NCBI RefSeq assembly: GCF_008711175.1
Contig: NZ_VWNF01000011.1
Span: forward strand, 1-64,000
Source of the DNA: Nesterenkonia ebinurensis
Lineage (GTDB): Bacteria > Actinomycetota > Actinomycetes > Actinomycetales > Micrococcaceae
Length of the DNA: 64,000 nt
Direction of reading: 5' to 3'
Positions 53,450 through 61,850 of the stretch are shown one piece after another. The position numbers and the translations under genes are program-made. Each line of letters opens with the position of its first letter. The first letter of the stretch is position 1. Under the pieces are notes generated by a model, which saw only the letters and a program-made list of their open reading frames with translations, was not told the origin of the DNA and made no database searches.

Positions 53450-54630
53450 CCGGTCTCCACCCAGTCGTGCCCGTAATAGAGCGCTTCATAGGAGGCCATA
53501 GTCTTATCGATGGCGTGCTGGTTGGCCTTCTCCCGGCTGACCGCGCCCATCGCCACCCGCTCCCCCGGGGAGAGGTGGAAGATCCGGTTGAGCTGGGCGG
53601 CCAGGTGGTCGCTGTCATAGGGAGTGAACAGGTAGCCGTTCTCGCCCTCGGCCACCAGGTGCGGCAGGGCCAAGGCATCGGCCAGCACCACTGGCTTACC
53701 TGCGCTCATCGCTTCCAGGGAGACCAGTGACTGCAGCTCAGCAGTGCCGGGCTGGCAGAACACCTCCGCTGCCAGATAGGACTCCCGGAGGGCGGCGTCG
53801 TCGATATGCCCGCGGAAGGTGACCCGGTCCTGCAGTCCCAGGTCGGTGACCTGGTCTCGGAGCTTATCCCGCTGCTCGCCGTCGCCGACGATCTCAGCGG
53901 CGATCTGCAGCCCGGGGTCGGTCTTGGCCACCGCATCGATGAGCACATCCACGTTCTTCTCCACGGCCAGCCGGCCCACGAACAGCACCGTGGGCTTCTC
54001 TCGCCTGGGGATGGCCTCCCCGGGTTGGGGGCTGTAGTAGTTCACATCGATCCCGTTGGAGAGCGGCAGCACATGCTCGAACCCGCCCTTGGCCTTCATG
54101 GTCTCCGCGGCCAGCGGGGTGGGGGTGGTGACCACTGCGGCTTTGCGCATCAGCTGGCCCATATCCCGCCAGGAGTTCTTCGAGATGATGTTCTTGAACC
54201 ATTGCGGGAAGGGCATGAAGGGGTCCAGGTTCTCCGGCATAAAGTGGTTGGTGGCGATCAGGCGCACCCGGGCGGCCTCAGCGGCCAGGATCGCTGCCTT
54301 GCCGATCATGTAGTGGCACTGCACATGCACTACATCAGGCTGCAGCTCACGGACCAGACGACGCATGGCTGGTTCCACCAGCGGCGGCAGGCAGAGCCGG
54401 TAGTACTCGTGAGTGGGAGCCTTGAACGATCGAAACCGGTGGATAGTGGCCTCATCCCGGTGCTCCACGGTGTCCGGGCCGGGGCCCGAGCGTGCGGCGG
54501 CGATGTGCACATTATGCCCGCGGGCGGTCATATGCTTGGCCAGCCGGTAGCCGAAAACGGCAGCCCCGTTGACATCGGGCGGGTAGGTGTCGGCGGCGAT
54601 GAGCACGGTCAGCGGCTTCGGGACGCTCAC
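53431..54630 (-). CDS. GT4-family glycosyltransferase (phosphatidylinositol mannosyltransferase-like)
   Basis: The 399-residue product has the GT4 pattern: LIAADTYPPDVNGAAVFGYRLAKHM, VHVQCHYMIGKAAILAAE, NGIDVNYYSPQPGE, TVLFVGRLAVEKNVDVLIDA and the donor motif SLVSLEAMSAGKPVVLADA. The start is a GTG at 54630 that overlaps the stop of the CDP-alcohol phosphatidyltransferase gene (GTGA). That coupling suggests the sugar acceptor is a membrane lipid or lipid head group made next door; mannosyl- or glucosyl-diacylglycerol/inositol lipids are candidates, not shown. Confidence 0.9.
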   Translation of the reverse strand: MSVPKPLTVLIAADTYPPDVNGAAVFGYRLAKHMTARGHNVHIAAARSGPGPDTVEHRDEATIHRFRSFKAPTHEYYRLCLPPLVEPAMRRLVRELQPDVVHVQCHYMIGKAAILAAEAARVRLIATNHFMPENLDPFMPFPQWFKNIISKNSWRDMGQLMRKAAVVTTPTPLAAETMKAKGGFEHVLPLSNGIDVNYYSPQPGEAIPRREKPTVLFVGRLAVEKNVDVLIDAVAKTDPGLQIAAEIVGDGEQRDKLRDQVTDLGLQDRVTFRGHIDDAALRESYLAAEVFCQPGTAELQSLVSLEAMSAGKPVVLADALALPHLVAEGENGYLFTPYDSDHLAAQLNRIFHLSPGERVAMGAVSREKANQHAIDKTMASYEALYYGHDWVETGQFEDW

Positions 54631-55403
54631 TGGGCGCGGGCCCTCCTCGGCGTCGCAGCGGCGGCCCCTGGAGCCCCCGGGCTCTGGTCTGCGTCGGTGA
54701 TACGCGGAACAGCTCCGGTCAGCAGCGGATCCTGATGCTCGGCGCTGATCCCGATCCGGGCCCAGGTGCTGCGCTTCCAAGGGTTGATCCCCGCCCTGCG
54801 AAGCCGCCAGAACTTGGCCTGAGCCTGGAGGAGATAGTCAATGGAGGCGATGATATGCATCACCACTCCGGCAATCAGCAGCGATTCGGTCACCAGGGGA
54901 AAGAGCCCGTTGAGGCGCTCCTGGAACTCCGGGAGCTGCGCCAGCAGGAGCATGGGCAGACTGATCATCAGGCAGGCGGTGCGGAACTTACCCATCCCGG
55001 AGACCGGCAGATGCGGGGTCCCGGCGAAGAACAGTGCCGCGTGGGCGAACAGCACCAGGTCCGGGATCAGAATGGCCCAGATCAGCCAGTCCGGGGCGAT
55101 CTCGAAGTACACCAGGGTCAAGGTGACGATGATCATCGATACCCGGTCGGCCAACGGGTCCAGCCAGCGGCCCACTGTGGACATCTGGTTGAAGAACCGG
55201 GCGATGAACCCGTCGATCCAGTCTGTGGCGGCCAGTGCTACCAGCACCCAGAACGCTTCCATGTACTGGTCCTCACGGACCAAGAGCACGAATACCGGCA
55301 CCAGCAGGAAGCGCAGCACAGTGACGACGTTCGGCACGGTCCAGAACGTCTGATGCACGGTGTACTCGAAACCCTGGCGGGTTCCGGCACCAATGATTCT
55401 CAC
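54627..55403 (-). CDS. CDP-alcohol phosphatidyltransferase family protein
   Basis: The 258-residue multi-pass membrane protein has the CDP-alcohol phosphotransferase motif D-x2-D-G-x2-A-R-x8-G-x3-D-x3-D in DWIDGFIARFFNQMSTVGRWLDPLAD (about residues 61-86). It transfers a phosphatidyl group from CDP-diacylglycerol (made by CdsA) to an alcohol; PgsA-like phosphatidylglycerophosphate synthase and cardiolipin synthase are both possible. The N-terminus precedes WTVPNVVTVLRFLLVPVF. A hydrophilic C-terminal tail of about 50 residues is unusual. It is coupled to the downstream glycosyltransferase. Confidence 0.9.
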   Translation of the reverse strand: MRIIGAGTRQGFEYTVHQTFWTVPNVVTVLRFLLVPVFVLLVREDQYMEAFWVLVALAATDWIDGFIARFFNQMSTVGRWLDPLADRVSMIIVTLTLVYFEIAPDWLIWAILIPDLVLFAHAALFFAGTPHLPVSGMGKFRTACLMISLPMLLLAQLPEFQERLNGLFPLVTESLLIAGVVMHIIASIDYLLQAQAKFWRLRRAGINPWKRSTWARIGISAEHQDPLLTGAVPRITDADQSPGAPGAAAATPRRARAQ

Positions 55404-55412
55404 CCGTTCAGT

Positions 55413-56258
55413 CTATTTCTTGATCAGCTCACGTAGGAACGCACCAGCGGCGGCGGTAGCCCCTCCGGCCACGGCTAACGGCTTCCACCGCTGGGCCAGA
55501 AACTGCTGAGCGCCGGACTTCTCCGATTTGGCACCGCTGGCCTCTGGAGCAGGTGCTGCCGGCGGCGCCTGGGCGATCGGCGAACTGGCCAGTTCGTCAT
55601 CGGCGGGTTTCTTCTTGGGGAAGCGGCTGCGCACCTGGTCCTGCAGCCCGGCGATGTGGTCCCGGCGCAGGGCGGTGCGGCGCAGCAGCTCGGAGTAACT
55701 GGGCTGCTGCGGCTTTCCGGCACCAGGTGTCTTGGCATCGCGCTTCTTCTGCTCGGCGGCCTTGCGCTTAGCCTCGGCTTTGGCGCGGCGCTTCTGCTCA
55801 TCCTGGCGGTCCAGGGTCTTGGGATCGAAGCCAGTGCCTTCACGGGCCACACCGAGGTCCAACCGGAAACCGCGGATGGCATCCTCAGGCTTCAGCGGCA
55901 TGGTCCTTTTGAGCTTGAACACCCCGATCAGCGCGAAGATCGCAGCAATCAGCAGGAAGGCGCCGGCTACGATGAGCGCGGCCAGCCAGAGGGCGAGTCC
56001 GGCGGCGTGCAGCCCGGCGATGGCTGCCACAATGAGCGCAACCACCAGGAAGGTGACAAAGACCAGGCCCACCACCATCAGCGCAGCAGCAATACCGGCG
56101 GCGATCCCCTTGGCCTTCATCTGGGCTGCGGCCAGGGCAATCTCGTCGTTGATCTGTTTGGGTCCCAGCCGCACCAGAACCTTGGCGATCTCGAACAGCG
56201 AAGGTTTCGGTGCCGTGCTCTTGGTGTGCTGCTGCGCCAAGACAGCGCCTCCATCCAT
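55413..56258 (-). CDS. Phage-holin-family (DUF1469-type) membrane protein
   Basis: The 281-residue product has an amphipathic N-terminal helix, two membrane hairpin segments (AAGIAAALMVVGLVFVTFLV and ALALWLAALIVAGAFLLIAA, about residues 50-115), then PLKPEDAIRGFRLDLGVARE and a long Lys/Ala/Glu-rich tail ending in another hydrophobic stretch. The core matches actinobacterial putative phage-holin superfamily III proteins, which are chromosomal and not evidence of a prophage. The ATG at 56258 was preferred over the frame opening at 56351, which would overlap the divergent TM2 gene. It may be co-transcribed with the phosphatidyltransferase gene 10 bp downstream. Confidence 0.8.
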   Translation of the reverse strand: MDGGAVLAQQHTKSTAPKPSLFEIAKVLVRLGPKQINDEIALAAAQMKAKGIAAGIAAALMVVGLVFVTFLVVALIVAAIAGLHAAGLALWLAALIVAGAFLLIAAIFALIGVFKLKRTMPLKPEDAIRGFRLDLGVAREGTGFDPKTLDRQDEQKRRAKAEAKRKAAEQKKRDAKTPGAGKPQQPSYSELLRRTALRRDHIAGLQDQVRSRFPKKKPADDELASSPIAQAPPAAPAPEASGAKSEKSGAQQFLAQRWKPLAVAGGATAAAGAFLRELIKK

Positions 56259-56349
56259 AGTTGAGAAGCGGACAATTATGTCCAAACTACCACCTACTGT
56301 CCGGTACAGGGGGCCAGCGCGCACTCCCGACAGCAGTAGAATCTCAAGC

Positions 56350-56811
56350 ATGGCCGGTGACTATGACCTCGATGAGCTCTACGCCAATACCTACACCGAA
56401 GATGACCGGCAGGCCTTCGAGAATCAGCCTGAATCTGAGAAGAAGTTTCTGATCGCCTGGGCTCTGGCGCTGTTCTTGGGCCCGCTCGGCGCGCAGCGCT
56501 ATTACCTGGGCTATATCCCCACTGCGGTGCTGAAGACCACGCTGTGCTGTGCCGGAGCGGTGCTCATGACAGCCGGGGTGACCAATATCGGCTCAGCGCT
56601 GATCGGGGTGGTGGGGGCCTGGACTGTCATCGATCTGTTTCTGCTGCTCTCCGGAACCATGCGGGACCAGGCGGACCACCGACTCTCCGGCTACACCCGC
56701 TATGGCGGGATCTGCGCGGCGCTGACCGTGCTGGTACTGGTGGGCTGGCTGATCGTCGCACTGATCATCGGCACCAGCGCCGGGGTCAGTGCTGGTCCCG
56801 GGGCGCTGTAG
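56350..56811 (+). CDS. TM2-domain membrane protein
   Basis: The 153-residue product has a polar N-terminus (DYDLDELYANTYTEDDRQAFENQ), then the TM2 domain: KKFLIAWALALFLGPLGAQRYYLGYIPTAVLKTTLC with LIGVVGAWTVIDLFLLLSG, where the LGxxGxxRFYLG-type turn and the second-helix Asp are visible. A third membrane segment (AALTVLVLVGWLIVALIIG) follows. It is divergent from the holin-like gene with about 90 bp between starts. The function is unknown. Confidence 0.87.
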   Translation: MAGDYDLDELYANTYTEDDRQAFENQPESEKKFLIAWALALFLGPLGAQRYYLGYIPTAVLKTTLCCAGAVLMTAGVTNIGSALIGVVGAWTVIDLFLLLSGTMRDQADHRLSGYTRYGGICAALTVLVLVGWLIVALIIGTSAGVSAGPGAL

Positions 56812-56992
56812 GCCGTGACCTAACCCGCACCAGCCCAAAGCATTGGCACAGGTGCCCAACATCACGACTCCTGCCGCCGCCTCTCGGCGTACCTTAGGTG
56901 CTATTACCGTTGGGCGTGCGCTTCTCTGCTTGGAACTGCACGCCGCGCCGCTGCTCCGCACAGCGGAGCGGGTCCCGAGGCGGGCGCGTCGC

Positions 56993-57862
56993 TTACTCGG
57001 GGTCGATCTTGCCGATCGGCAGTCTCTTCTCAGCTTGGAAGGCGTCTTCTCTACGGCCGTAGGCCCAGTAGGCGGACAGTGACATGCCCTTGCGGTCCAG
57101 CCCACGCTCGGTGACCAGCAGCCTGCGAATCAACTTCATCTGCTCGCGCTCACCGTGGATGAATACCTGCACATCCCCCTCAGGGATCTGCACAGTCTGC
57201 AGATGCTGGGCCAGCTTGGCTGATTCAGGGGTAAATTCACCGCGATGCAGCCAGGTGACCTCCACACCCTCGGGAGCGGCAAAGGGCACCTCATGGCTGC
57301 TGTCACGGACTTCCACTACGACGACGCCCCGGGCCTGACTGCCCAGGCTCTCCACGGCTGCTGCAATGGCCGGCAGGGCCGACTCATCGCCTGCGATGAG
57401 GTGGAAGTCGGCCTCAGGCCGCGGCGCGTAGCCCGAGCCGGGCCCAAAGAAGCTGATCGTATCCCCAGGTTGGGCATTGGCCGCCCAGGGACCGGCGATC
57501 CCCTCGTCGCCGTGGATCACGAAATCCACCCAGATCTGCTGGTTCTCCCAGTCGATGTGCCGGATGGTGTAGGTGCGAGTCACCGGCATCTGCCCAGGTT
57601 CCAGCTGCTCGCGCAGAGCGTCCAGATCGTAGGGCCGGGTCAGTCCCAGGGCTGGGTCAGCGAAGAGCAGCTTGATGTACTGGTCAGTGTCAGACTTGAA
57701 CTCGATATCGCCAAACTGCTCGCCGCCGAGCACCACCCGAATCATATGCGCGGTGAGCTGCTCAGTACCTACTACCTCAAGCAGGCGTTGGACCCGTGGC
57801 TTCCGGGCTGGTCGGGCAGAGGATTGCGCGGTCTTGGCTGCTGTGGCGGACTCAGTAGACAT
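56993..57862 (-). CDS. Siderophore-interacting protein (ferric-siderophore reductase family)
   Basis: The product (289 residues from the ATG at 57862; 57871 adds three) has the SIP FAD-binding domain with MPVTRTYTIRHID and DFVIHGDEGIAGPWAANAQPGDTISFFGPGSGY, and a C-terminal NAD(P)H domain (LIAGDESALPAIAAAVESL, VQVFIHGEREQMKLIRRLL, KGMSLSAYWAYGRREDAF). It should release iron from ferric siderophores in the cytoplasm. No siderophore transporter or synthesis gene is close. The upstream spacer has an inverted repeat at 57892-57954, but no clear iron-regulator (DtxR) box. RGVVVVEVR carries the ACGACGACGCC 11-mer. Confidence 0.93.
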   Translation of the reverse strand: MSTESATAAKTAQSSARPARKPRVQRLLEVVGTEQLTAHMIRVVLGGEQFGDIEFKSDTDQYIKLLFADPALGLTRPYDLDALREQLEPGQMPVTRTYTIRHIDWENQQIWVDFVIHGDEGIAGPWAANAQPGDTISFFGPGSGYAPRPEADFHLIAGDESALPAIAAAVESLGSQARGVVVVEVRDSSHEVPFAAPEGVEVTWLHRGEFTPESAKLAQHLQTVQIPEGDVQVFIHGEREQMKLIRRLLVTERGLDRKGMSLSAYWAYGRREDAFQAEKRLPIGKIDPE

Positions 57863-57891
57863 GAACCTCACCCTACAAGAAAGGTCATCCT

Positions 57892-57954
57892 AAGTCAGTT
57901 TCGTGAATCACAGGAGACATAACCTCTCCGAGAAAATTGAGCGAAACTGACTCA
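57892..57954. promoter_or_regulatory. Long inverted repeat between SIP and hsp20 genes
   Basis: AGTCAGTTTCG (57893-57903) and CGAAACTGACT (57942-57952) are perfectly complementary, flanked by TA/CA bases that nearly extend the match, around a 38-bp AT-richer centre. It lies 30 bp upstream of the SIP start in the divergent spacer. It could be a paired operator or a hairpin; the regulator is unknown. Confidence 0.6.
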
Positions 57955-58069
57955 AGTTGCGGGAATAGGTGAGCGGACGGCGTCGTTATGCATCACTGAC
58001 AGTGTCAAGACGGCACTGATCTCACCGTTGTAGGTGATGAGTTGCTTTCGCAAAAGGAGCTGATTACTG

Positions 58070-58549
58070 ATGACCAACACCACTTTGACCCGCTTGGATC
58101 CCTTCTCCGTGTTCGACGACATGGTGCGCTTGATCCGCAGCCCGTTGGCCCAGGAAGTCCAGCGCAATTCCAGGTTCGTGCCCGCGGTGGACGCTCACCG
58201 GGACGGCGAAAACCTGGTGCTGCAGGCTGATCTGCCCGGTATCGACCCGGAGAACGACATTTCCGTGGAGCTGACCGGCCGCACTCTGACCATCTCCGGC
58301 GAGCGCCGCAGCCAGAACGAGGCTGAGGGTTTGCGCGAGGTGCGCTACGGCAGCTTCTCCCGCACCGTGACCCTGCCGGCGGACGTGGACGAGGGCTCCA
58401 TCACCGCCGAGTACACCCATGGTGTGCTGAAGGTTGTGGTACCCGGGGTCTACGCCGAGGAGAAGCCCCACCGGATCCGGATTCTCTCCAGCACCGGGGA
58501 GACCACCCAGGTCTCCGGACAGGACGAGAAGAAGGAGATCAACGCCTAA
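58070..58549 (+). CDS. Hsp20/alpha-crystallin small heat-shock protein
   Basis: The 159-residue product has an N-terminal arm (DPFSVFDDMVRLIRSPLAQE), an alpha-crystallin domain (about residues 38-140: VPAVDAHRDGENLVLQADLPGI, LTISGERRSQNEAEGLREVRYGSFSRTVTLPADVD, AEYTHGVLKVVVPGV) and a C-terminal extension with the I-x-I motif (RIRIL). It is an ATP-independent chaperone holding unfolded proteins. AAGGAG lies about 11 bases before the ATG. No HspR (HAIR) or CIRCE element was recognised. It ends in a strong terminator. Confidence 0.95.
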   Translation: MTNTTLTRLDPFSVFDDMVRLIRSPLAQEVQRNSRFVPAVDAHRDGENLVLQADLPGIDPENDISVELTGRTLTISGERRSQNEAEGLREVRYGSFSRTVTLPADVDEGSITAEYTHGVLKVVVPGVYAEEKPHRIRILSSTGETTQVSGQDEKKEINA

Positions 58550-58556
58550 GCAGTGC

Positions 58557-58600
58557 GCATAGAGAAGAGGGTCGCCAGTTGGCGGTCCTCTTCTCTATGC
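58557..58600. terminator. Bidirectional terminator between hsp20 and the LOG gene
   Basis: GCATAGAGAAGAGG (58557-58570) and CCTCTTCTCTATGC (58587-58600) form a perfect 14-bp stem with a 16-base loop. It starts 7 bp after the hsp20 stop and overlaps the stop codon of the convergent LOG gene. Confidence 0.85.
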
Positions 58601-59179
58601 GGCGCTCTGGACGGGCTCGAAGTGCTTCAGGTCCCAGCCGCGCAGCTTACCGATCAGCTCTTCGGGCTCCTCAGCGATGACCAGGGCATCCCGTCGCCAG
58701 GCGGCAATGAACCCCTCCTCCACCTGATGGTCGATCATCTCCAGCAGCGGATTCCAGAACCCCTTGGTGTTATACAGGGCCACCGGCTTGGCATGAATGC
58801 CCAGATACTGCCAGGTCCACACCTCGAAGAGCTCCTCCAGGGTGCCCATTCCGCCAGGAAGGGCCACGAAGGCATCCCCCAATTCCCCGAGCTGAGCTTT
58901 GCGCACGTGCATATCAGGCACCACCTGGAGGTCGGTCACCCCGTGATGGGCGACTTCACGCTCCATCAGCACTTCAGGGATCACACCGACCACCTCACCA
59001 CCAGCCTCGAGCGCGGAGTCGGCCACCTGACCCATCAGCCCCACTTTGCCGCCGCCGTAGACCACCCCGATCCCTGCTTGGGCCAGGGATGTGCCGAGAT
59101 TCCGAACCTCCTGCTGATAGGTGAGGTCATGGCCGGAAGCTCCCCCAGTGAATACCGTGATGCGCTTGAGTTCAGTCAC
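58595..59179 (-). CDS. LOG-family protein (TIGR00730; possible cytokinin riboside 5'-monophosphate phosphoribohydrolase)
   Basis: The 194-residue product has the LOG family signature LPGGMGTLEELFEVWTWQYLG (PGGxGTxxE) and VYGGGKVGLMGQVADSALEAGG with MHVRKAQL. Family members hydrolyse nucleoside 5'-monophosphates at the N-glycosidic bond; bacterial functions vary. The GTG at 59179 has GGAGGA about seven bases upstream and gives VTELKRITVFTGGAS. The frame continues upstream into the tRNA-Asn gene, which rules out the longer start. It is probably transcribed soon after tRNA-Asn, on the same strand. Confidence 0.92.
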   Translation of the reverse strand: MTELKRITVFTGGASGHDLTYQQEVRNLGTSLAQAGIGVVYGGGKVGLMGQVADSALEAGGEVVGVIPEVLMEREVAHHGVTDLQVVPDMHVRKAQLGELGDAFVALPGGMGTLEELFEVWTWQYLGIHAKPVALYNTKGFWNPLLEMIDHQVEEGFIAAWRRDALVIAEEPEELIGKLRGWDLKHFEPVQSAA

Positions 59180-59244
59180 AGAATTTTCCTCCTGAGATGA
59201 ATGGAGCCCTCTGCCCGGGCGGGCAGAGGGCTCCATTCGTTGCG

Positions 59245-59316
59245 CTCCCCCGGCTGGACTCGAACCAGCAACCACTCGATTAACAGTCGAGTGCTCTGCC
59301 ATTGAGCTACGGAGGA
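59245..59316 (-). tRNA. tRNA-Asn (GTT anticodon)
   Basis: The minus strand folds as a tRNA: acceptor TCCTCCG with CGGGGGA, D arm TAGCTCAATGGCAGAGCA, anticodon loop CTGTTAA giving GTT, and T arm CTGGTTCGAGTCCAG. CCA is not encoded. It lies between the LOG gene and purU, with no duplicated 3' end visible. Confidence 0.95.
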
Positions 59317-59364
59317 ATGGACCTAGAAATCTTAGCAGGGAACACGCCTGCGGGAAAAATCCGT

Positions 59365-60240
59365 ATGATGTGGCGGGTGAGCCCAAGCCCCGATATCGCC
59401 CGACTGATCATCTCCTGCCCCGACCAGCACGGCATCGTAGCTGCCGTCTCGCAGCTGATCGCAGAGCTCGGCGGCAACATCATCACCCTGGACCAGTACT
59501 CCACCGGGGTCGAGGACGGCCAGTTCTTCCAGCGCACGGTCTTCCACCTGCCCGGCTTCGCCCAGCGGCGGGCTGAAATAGAGCAGGTGATCGAGGAGCG
59601 GCTGGCCCAGCGGTTCTCCATGGACTTCCAGCTCACCGATGCCTCTGCCCCCAAGCGGGTGGCGATCCTCGCCTCCAAGACCGACCACTGTCTGCTCGAC
59701 CTGCTTTGGCGCCACCGCCGCGGCGAACTGCCCATGGAGATCCCCCTGGTGGTCTCCAACCACCCCGACCTGGAGGGGGATGTCCGCCGCTTCGGGATCG
59801 AGTTCCATCACGTCCCGGTGGACCGGCGCAATAAGCCGGAAGCCGAGACCGAGCATCTGAAGCTGCTTCAGGGCAAAGTGGACCTGGTGGTCCTGGCCCG
59901 TTATATGCAGATCCTCTCACCAGCGTTCCTGGAGACGGTAGGGGTGCCGGTGATCAACATTCATCACAGCTTCCTGCCCGCCTTCATCGGCGCCGGCCCG
60001 TACCAGAAGGCCAGGGACCGCGGGGTCAAGCTGATCGGCGCCACCGCCCACTACGTCACCGAGGATCTGGACGAGGGCCCCATCATCGAACAGGACGTCA
60101 TCCGTGTCTCCCACGCCGACGACGTCGCCCAGCTCACCCGCTACGGGGCAGACGTGGAGCGCGCTGTGCTCTCCCGGGCGGTGAAGTGGCACTGCGAGGA
60201 CCGGGTCATCCGCCACGACAACACCACGATCGTCTTCTGA
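59365..60240 (+). CDS. purU: Formyltetrahydrofolate deformylase
   Basis: The product (291 residues from the ATG at 59365; starts at 59368 or GTG 59377 are possible) has an N-terminal ACT domain ([35 protein letters not shown]) and a C-terminal formyltransferase domain with [17 protein letters not shown] (catalytic Asn and His) and [15 protein letters not shown] (catalytic Asp). It hydrolyses 10-formyl-THF to formate and THF, balancing one-carbon pools, which links functionally to the glycine cleavage genes at the other end of the window. It stands alone on the plus strand. Confidence 0.96.
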   Translation: MMWRVSPSPDIARLIISCPDQHGIVAAVSQLIAELGGNIITLDQYSTGVEDGQFFQRTVFHLPGFAQRRAEIEQVIEERLAQRFSMDFQLTDASAPKRVAILASKTDHCLLDLLWRHRRGELPMEIPLVVSNHPDLEGDVRRFGIEFHHVPVDRRNKPEAETEHLKLLQGKVDLVVLARYMQILSPAFLETVGVPVINIHHSFLPAFIGAGPYQKARDRGVKLIGATAHYVTEDLDEGPIIEQDVIRVSHADDVAQLTRYGADVERAVLSRAVKWHCEDRVIRHDNTTIVF

Positions 60241-60263
60241 ACGGCCCGCAGCAAAGCACCGGA

Positions 60264-60953
60264 TCAGGGGTTGACCGGGCGGATGGTCAGCTCCTGGATC
60301 ATCGAGGCTGCCTCATTGTCCACAGCCAGCCGGGCAGTTTTGGCGACCGCCTCTGGGGAGATGTAGCGGGCGCCGTCGTACGCGTTGTTGCCGTAGGAGG
60401 CCTGCAGCGCAACCTGCATCTCAGTGTCCACCTGCCCCGGATGCAGCGAGGTGACCCGCACTGCCCCGCGCTCCTCCTCACGCAGCGCATCGGTGAAGGC
60501 GCGTAGGGCGAATTTGGTGCCGGAGTACAGTGCGGAGCCAGCCCGTGAGGCGTACCCGGATCCGGAGTTGATGGTGATGACCTGCCCGCTGGCTTCGCGC
60601 AGCGCCGGCAGGGTCAGCCGGGTCAGCTCAGCCACCGCGAAGACATTGATCTCAAACATCTGCCGCCATTCGTCAAGCGGGGCCTCAGCCACCGGCCGCA
60701 TCCAGGCCAGGCCTGCCGAATGCACCAGCACATCCAGGGTTTCCCGCCCGGCCTGCACCCAGGCGCGCTCCACTGCCTGAGCATCCCCCAGGTCGGCGAG
60801 GAAGGGCTCGGCACTGGGCAGGGCGGCCACCACCTCGTTGACCCGATCAGGATCAGTCCCGCCCACCAGCACATGGTGGTCGCGGCCCAGCTCCTGGGCC
60901 ACTGCCTTGCCGATGCCGCGGGAAGCTCCAGTGATCAGTGCTGTCTTCTGCAT
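60264..60953 (-). CDS. Short-chain dehydrogenase/reductase
   Basis: The 229-residue product is a classical SDR: TALITGASRGIGKAVAQEL (TGxxxGxG nucleotide motif), LDVLVHSAGLA (NAG-type motif, here HSAG), INSGSGYASRAGSALYSGTKFALRAF (catalytic Ser and YxxxK) and SLHPGQVDTEM. The substrate is unknown. It is convergent with purU and divergent from the GNAT gene at 61082. Confidence 0.93.
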   Translation of the reverse strand: MQKTALITGASRGIGKAVAQELGRDHHVLVGGTDPDRVNEVVAALPSAEPFLADLGDAQAVERAWVQAGRETLDVLVHSAGLAWMRPVAEAPLDEWRQMFEINVFAVAELTRLTLPALREASGQVITINSGSGYASRAGSALYSGTKFALRAFTDALREEERGAVRVTSLHPGQVDTEMQVALQASYGNNAYDGARYISPEAVAKTARLAVDNEAASMIQELTIRPVNP

Positions 60954-60993
60954 GACTCCACCCTACCCGTGTGCTCTCTGCCAACTCTCGGCA

Positions 60994-61038
60994 GGAAACT
61001 GTCGGAATAGCAGCCGCATCACGCATTCCAGCAGTTTC
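60994..61038. promoter_or_regulatory. Inverted repeat in the SDR-GNAT divergent spacer
   Basis: GAAACTG-TC-GGAAT (60994-61007) is complementary to ATTCC-AG-CAGTTTC (61025-61038) except at the two central bases. The 128-bp spacer separates divergent starts, so the repeat may be an operator. No adjacent regulator gene is present. Confidence 0.5.
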
Positions 61039-61081
61039 TTGACGTGAGTTTCCCAGCGGCGGGCAGAGATAGGCTTGGAGG

Positions 61082-61846
61082 ATGAGCAATGCACCGAACA
61101 CCCCCGCCGAGCAGCTGACCCTGAGCTCCGGGCTGATTGTCCGCGAGCTGGCAAACTATGGCGAGCTCAAACAGGCCTGCCAGCTCTACCGCGGAGTCTT
61201 CGGCTACACCGGGGAGGACGAGTCGCTGAACCCCCGTATGCTCTCCTCGCTGCTGACCCATTCCGGCTCAGTGGTCGGCGCGGTAGACACCTCCGGAACG
61301 GTGCTGGCCTTCGCCTACGGCTGGACTGCGGTGGAGGGTGGCGACGACGCCCATACCTACCATTTCTCCCAGGCGGCCGTGGTCTCCTCCACCCTGCAGG
61401 GTCAGGGGGTGGGTCGGTCGTTGAAACGGGTTCAGGCCTCCCTGGCTACCCGTTCCGGGGCTCAGCGGATGCGCTGGACCTATGATCCGCTGCTGGCGCG
61501 CAATGCCCATTTCAACCTGGATGTGCTGGGCGCGCAGGGCCGTTGGTACACCCCCGATGCCCAGGGGCTGCCCGGCACCGACCGGATCACCGTGGAGTGG
61601 CGGTTCACTGGGCACCAGGGCGAGCCCGCGGCGGGCGGCTCCGCACCACCTCCTCTTGGCGTAGCCGAACTGCACACCGAGGGCTCCACCACCTATCTGG
61701 GGCTTCCTGCGGCTAAACCGGTTGACCCTGATCTGGCCGCGGGTTTGCGCCACACCATTCGCGGGCTCTTCGAGCAGGGCTTCGCCGCAGCCTCCTGCAC
61801 CCGCACCGACCCGCACACTGCTGTCTACACCTTCACGAAGGACTGA
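61082..61846 (+). CDS. GNAT acyltransferase paired with N-acylamino-acid racemase
   Basis: The 254-residue product has a GNAT core with FSQAAVVSSTLQGQGVGRSLKRVQASLA as the acyl-CoA loop and MRWTYDPLLARNAHFNLDVLGA, which resembles the N-acyltransferases found beside NSAR/OSBS enzymes. It is followed after 4 bp by the racemase gene. In Geobacillus a succinyltransferase of this kind, an N-succinylamino-acid racemase and a desuccinylase convert D- to L-amino acids; a similar role is inferred here. GDDAHTYHF lies near a variant of the 11-mer. Confidence 0.84.
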   Translation: MSNAPNTPAEQLTLSSGLIVRELANYGELKQACQLYRGVFGYTGEDESLNPRMLSSLLTHSGSVVGAVDTSGTVLAFAYGWTAVEGGDDAHTYHFSQAAVVSSTLQGQGVGRSLKRVQASLATRSGAQRMRWTYDPLLARNAHFNLDVLGAQGRWYTPDAQGLPGTDRITVEWRFTGHQGEPAAGGSAPPPLGVAELHTEGSTTYLGLPAAKPVDPDLAAGLRHTIRGLFEQGFAAASCTRTDPHTAVYTFTKD

Positions 61847-61850
61847 ACCT

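Noticed and set aside
55413-56258. Holin-family protein as evidence of a prophage
   Set aside because: Actinobacterial proteins of this family are chromosomal; no other phage genes are near.
57863-58069. A DtxR/IdeR iron box upstream of the siderophore-interacting protein
   Set aside because: No sequence close to the TTAGGTTAGSCTAACCTAA pattern was found; only the unrelated inverted repeat is present.
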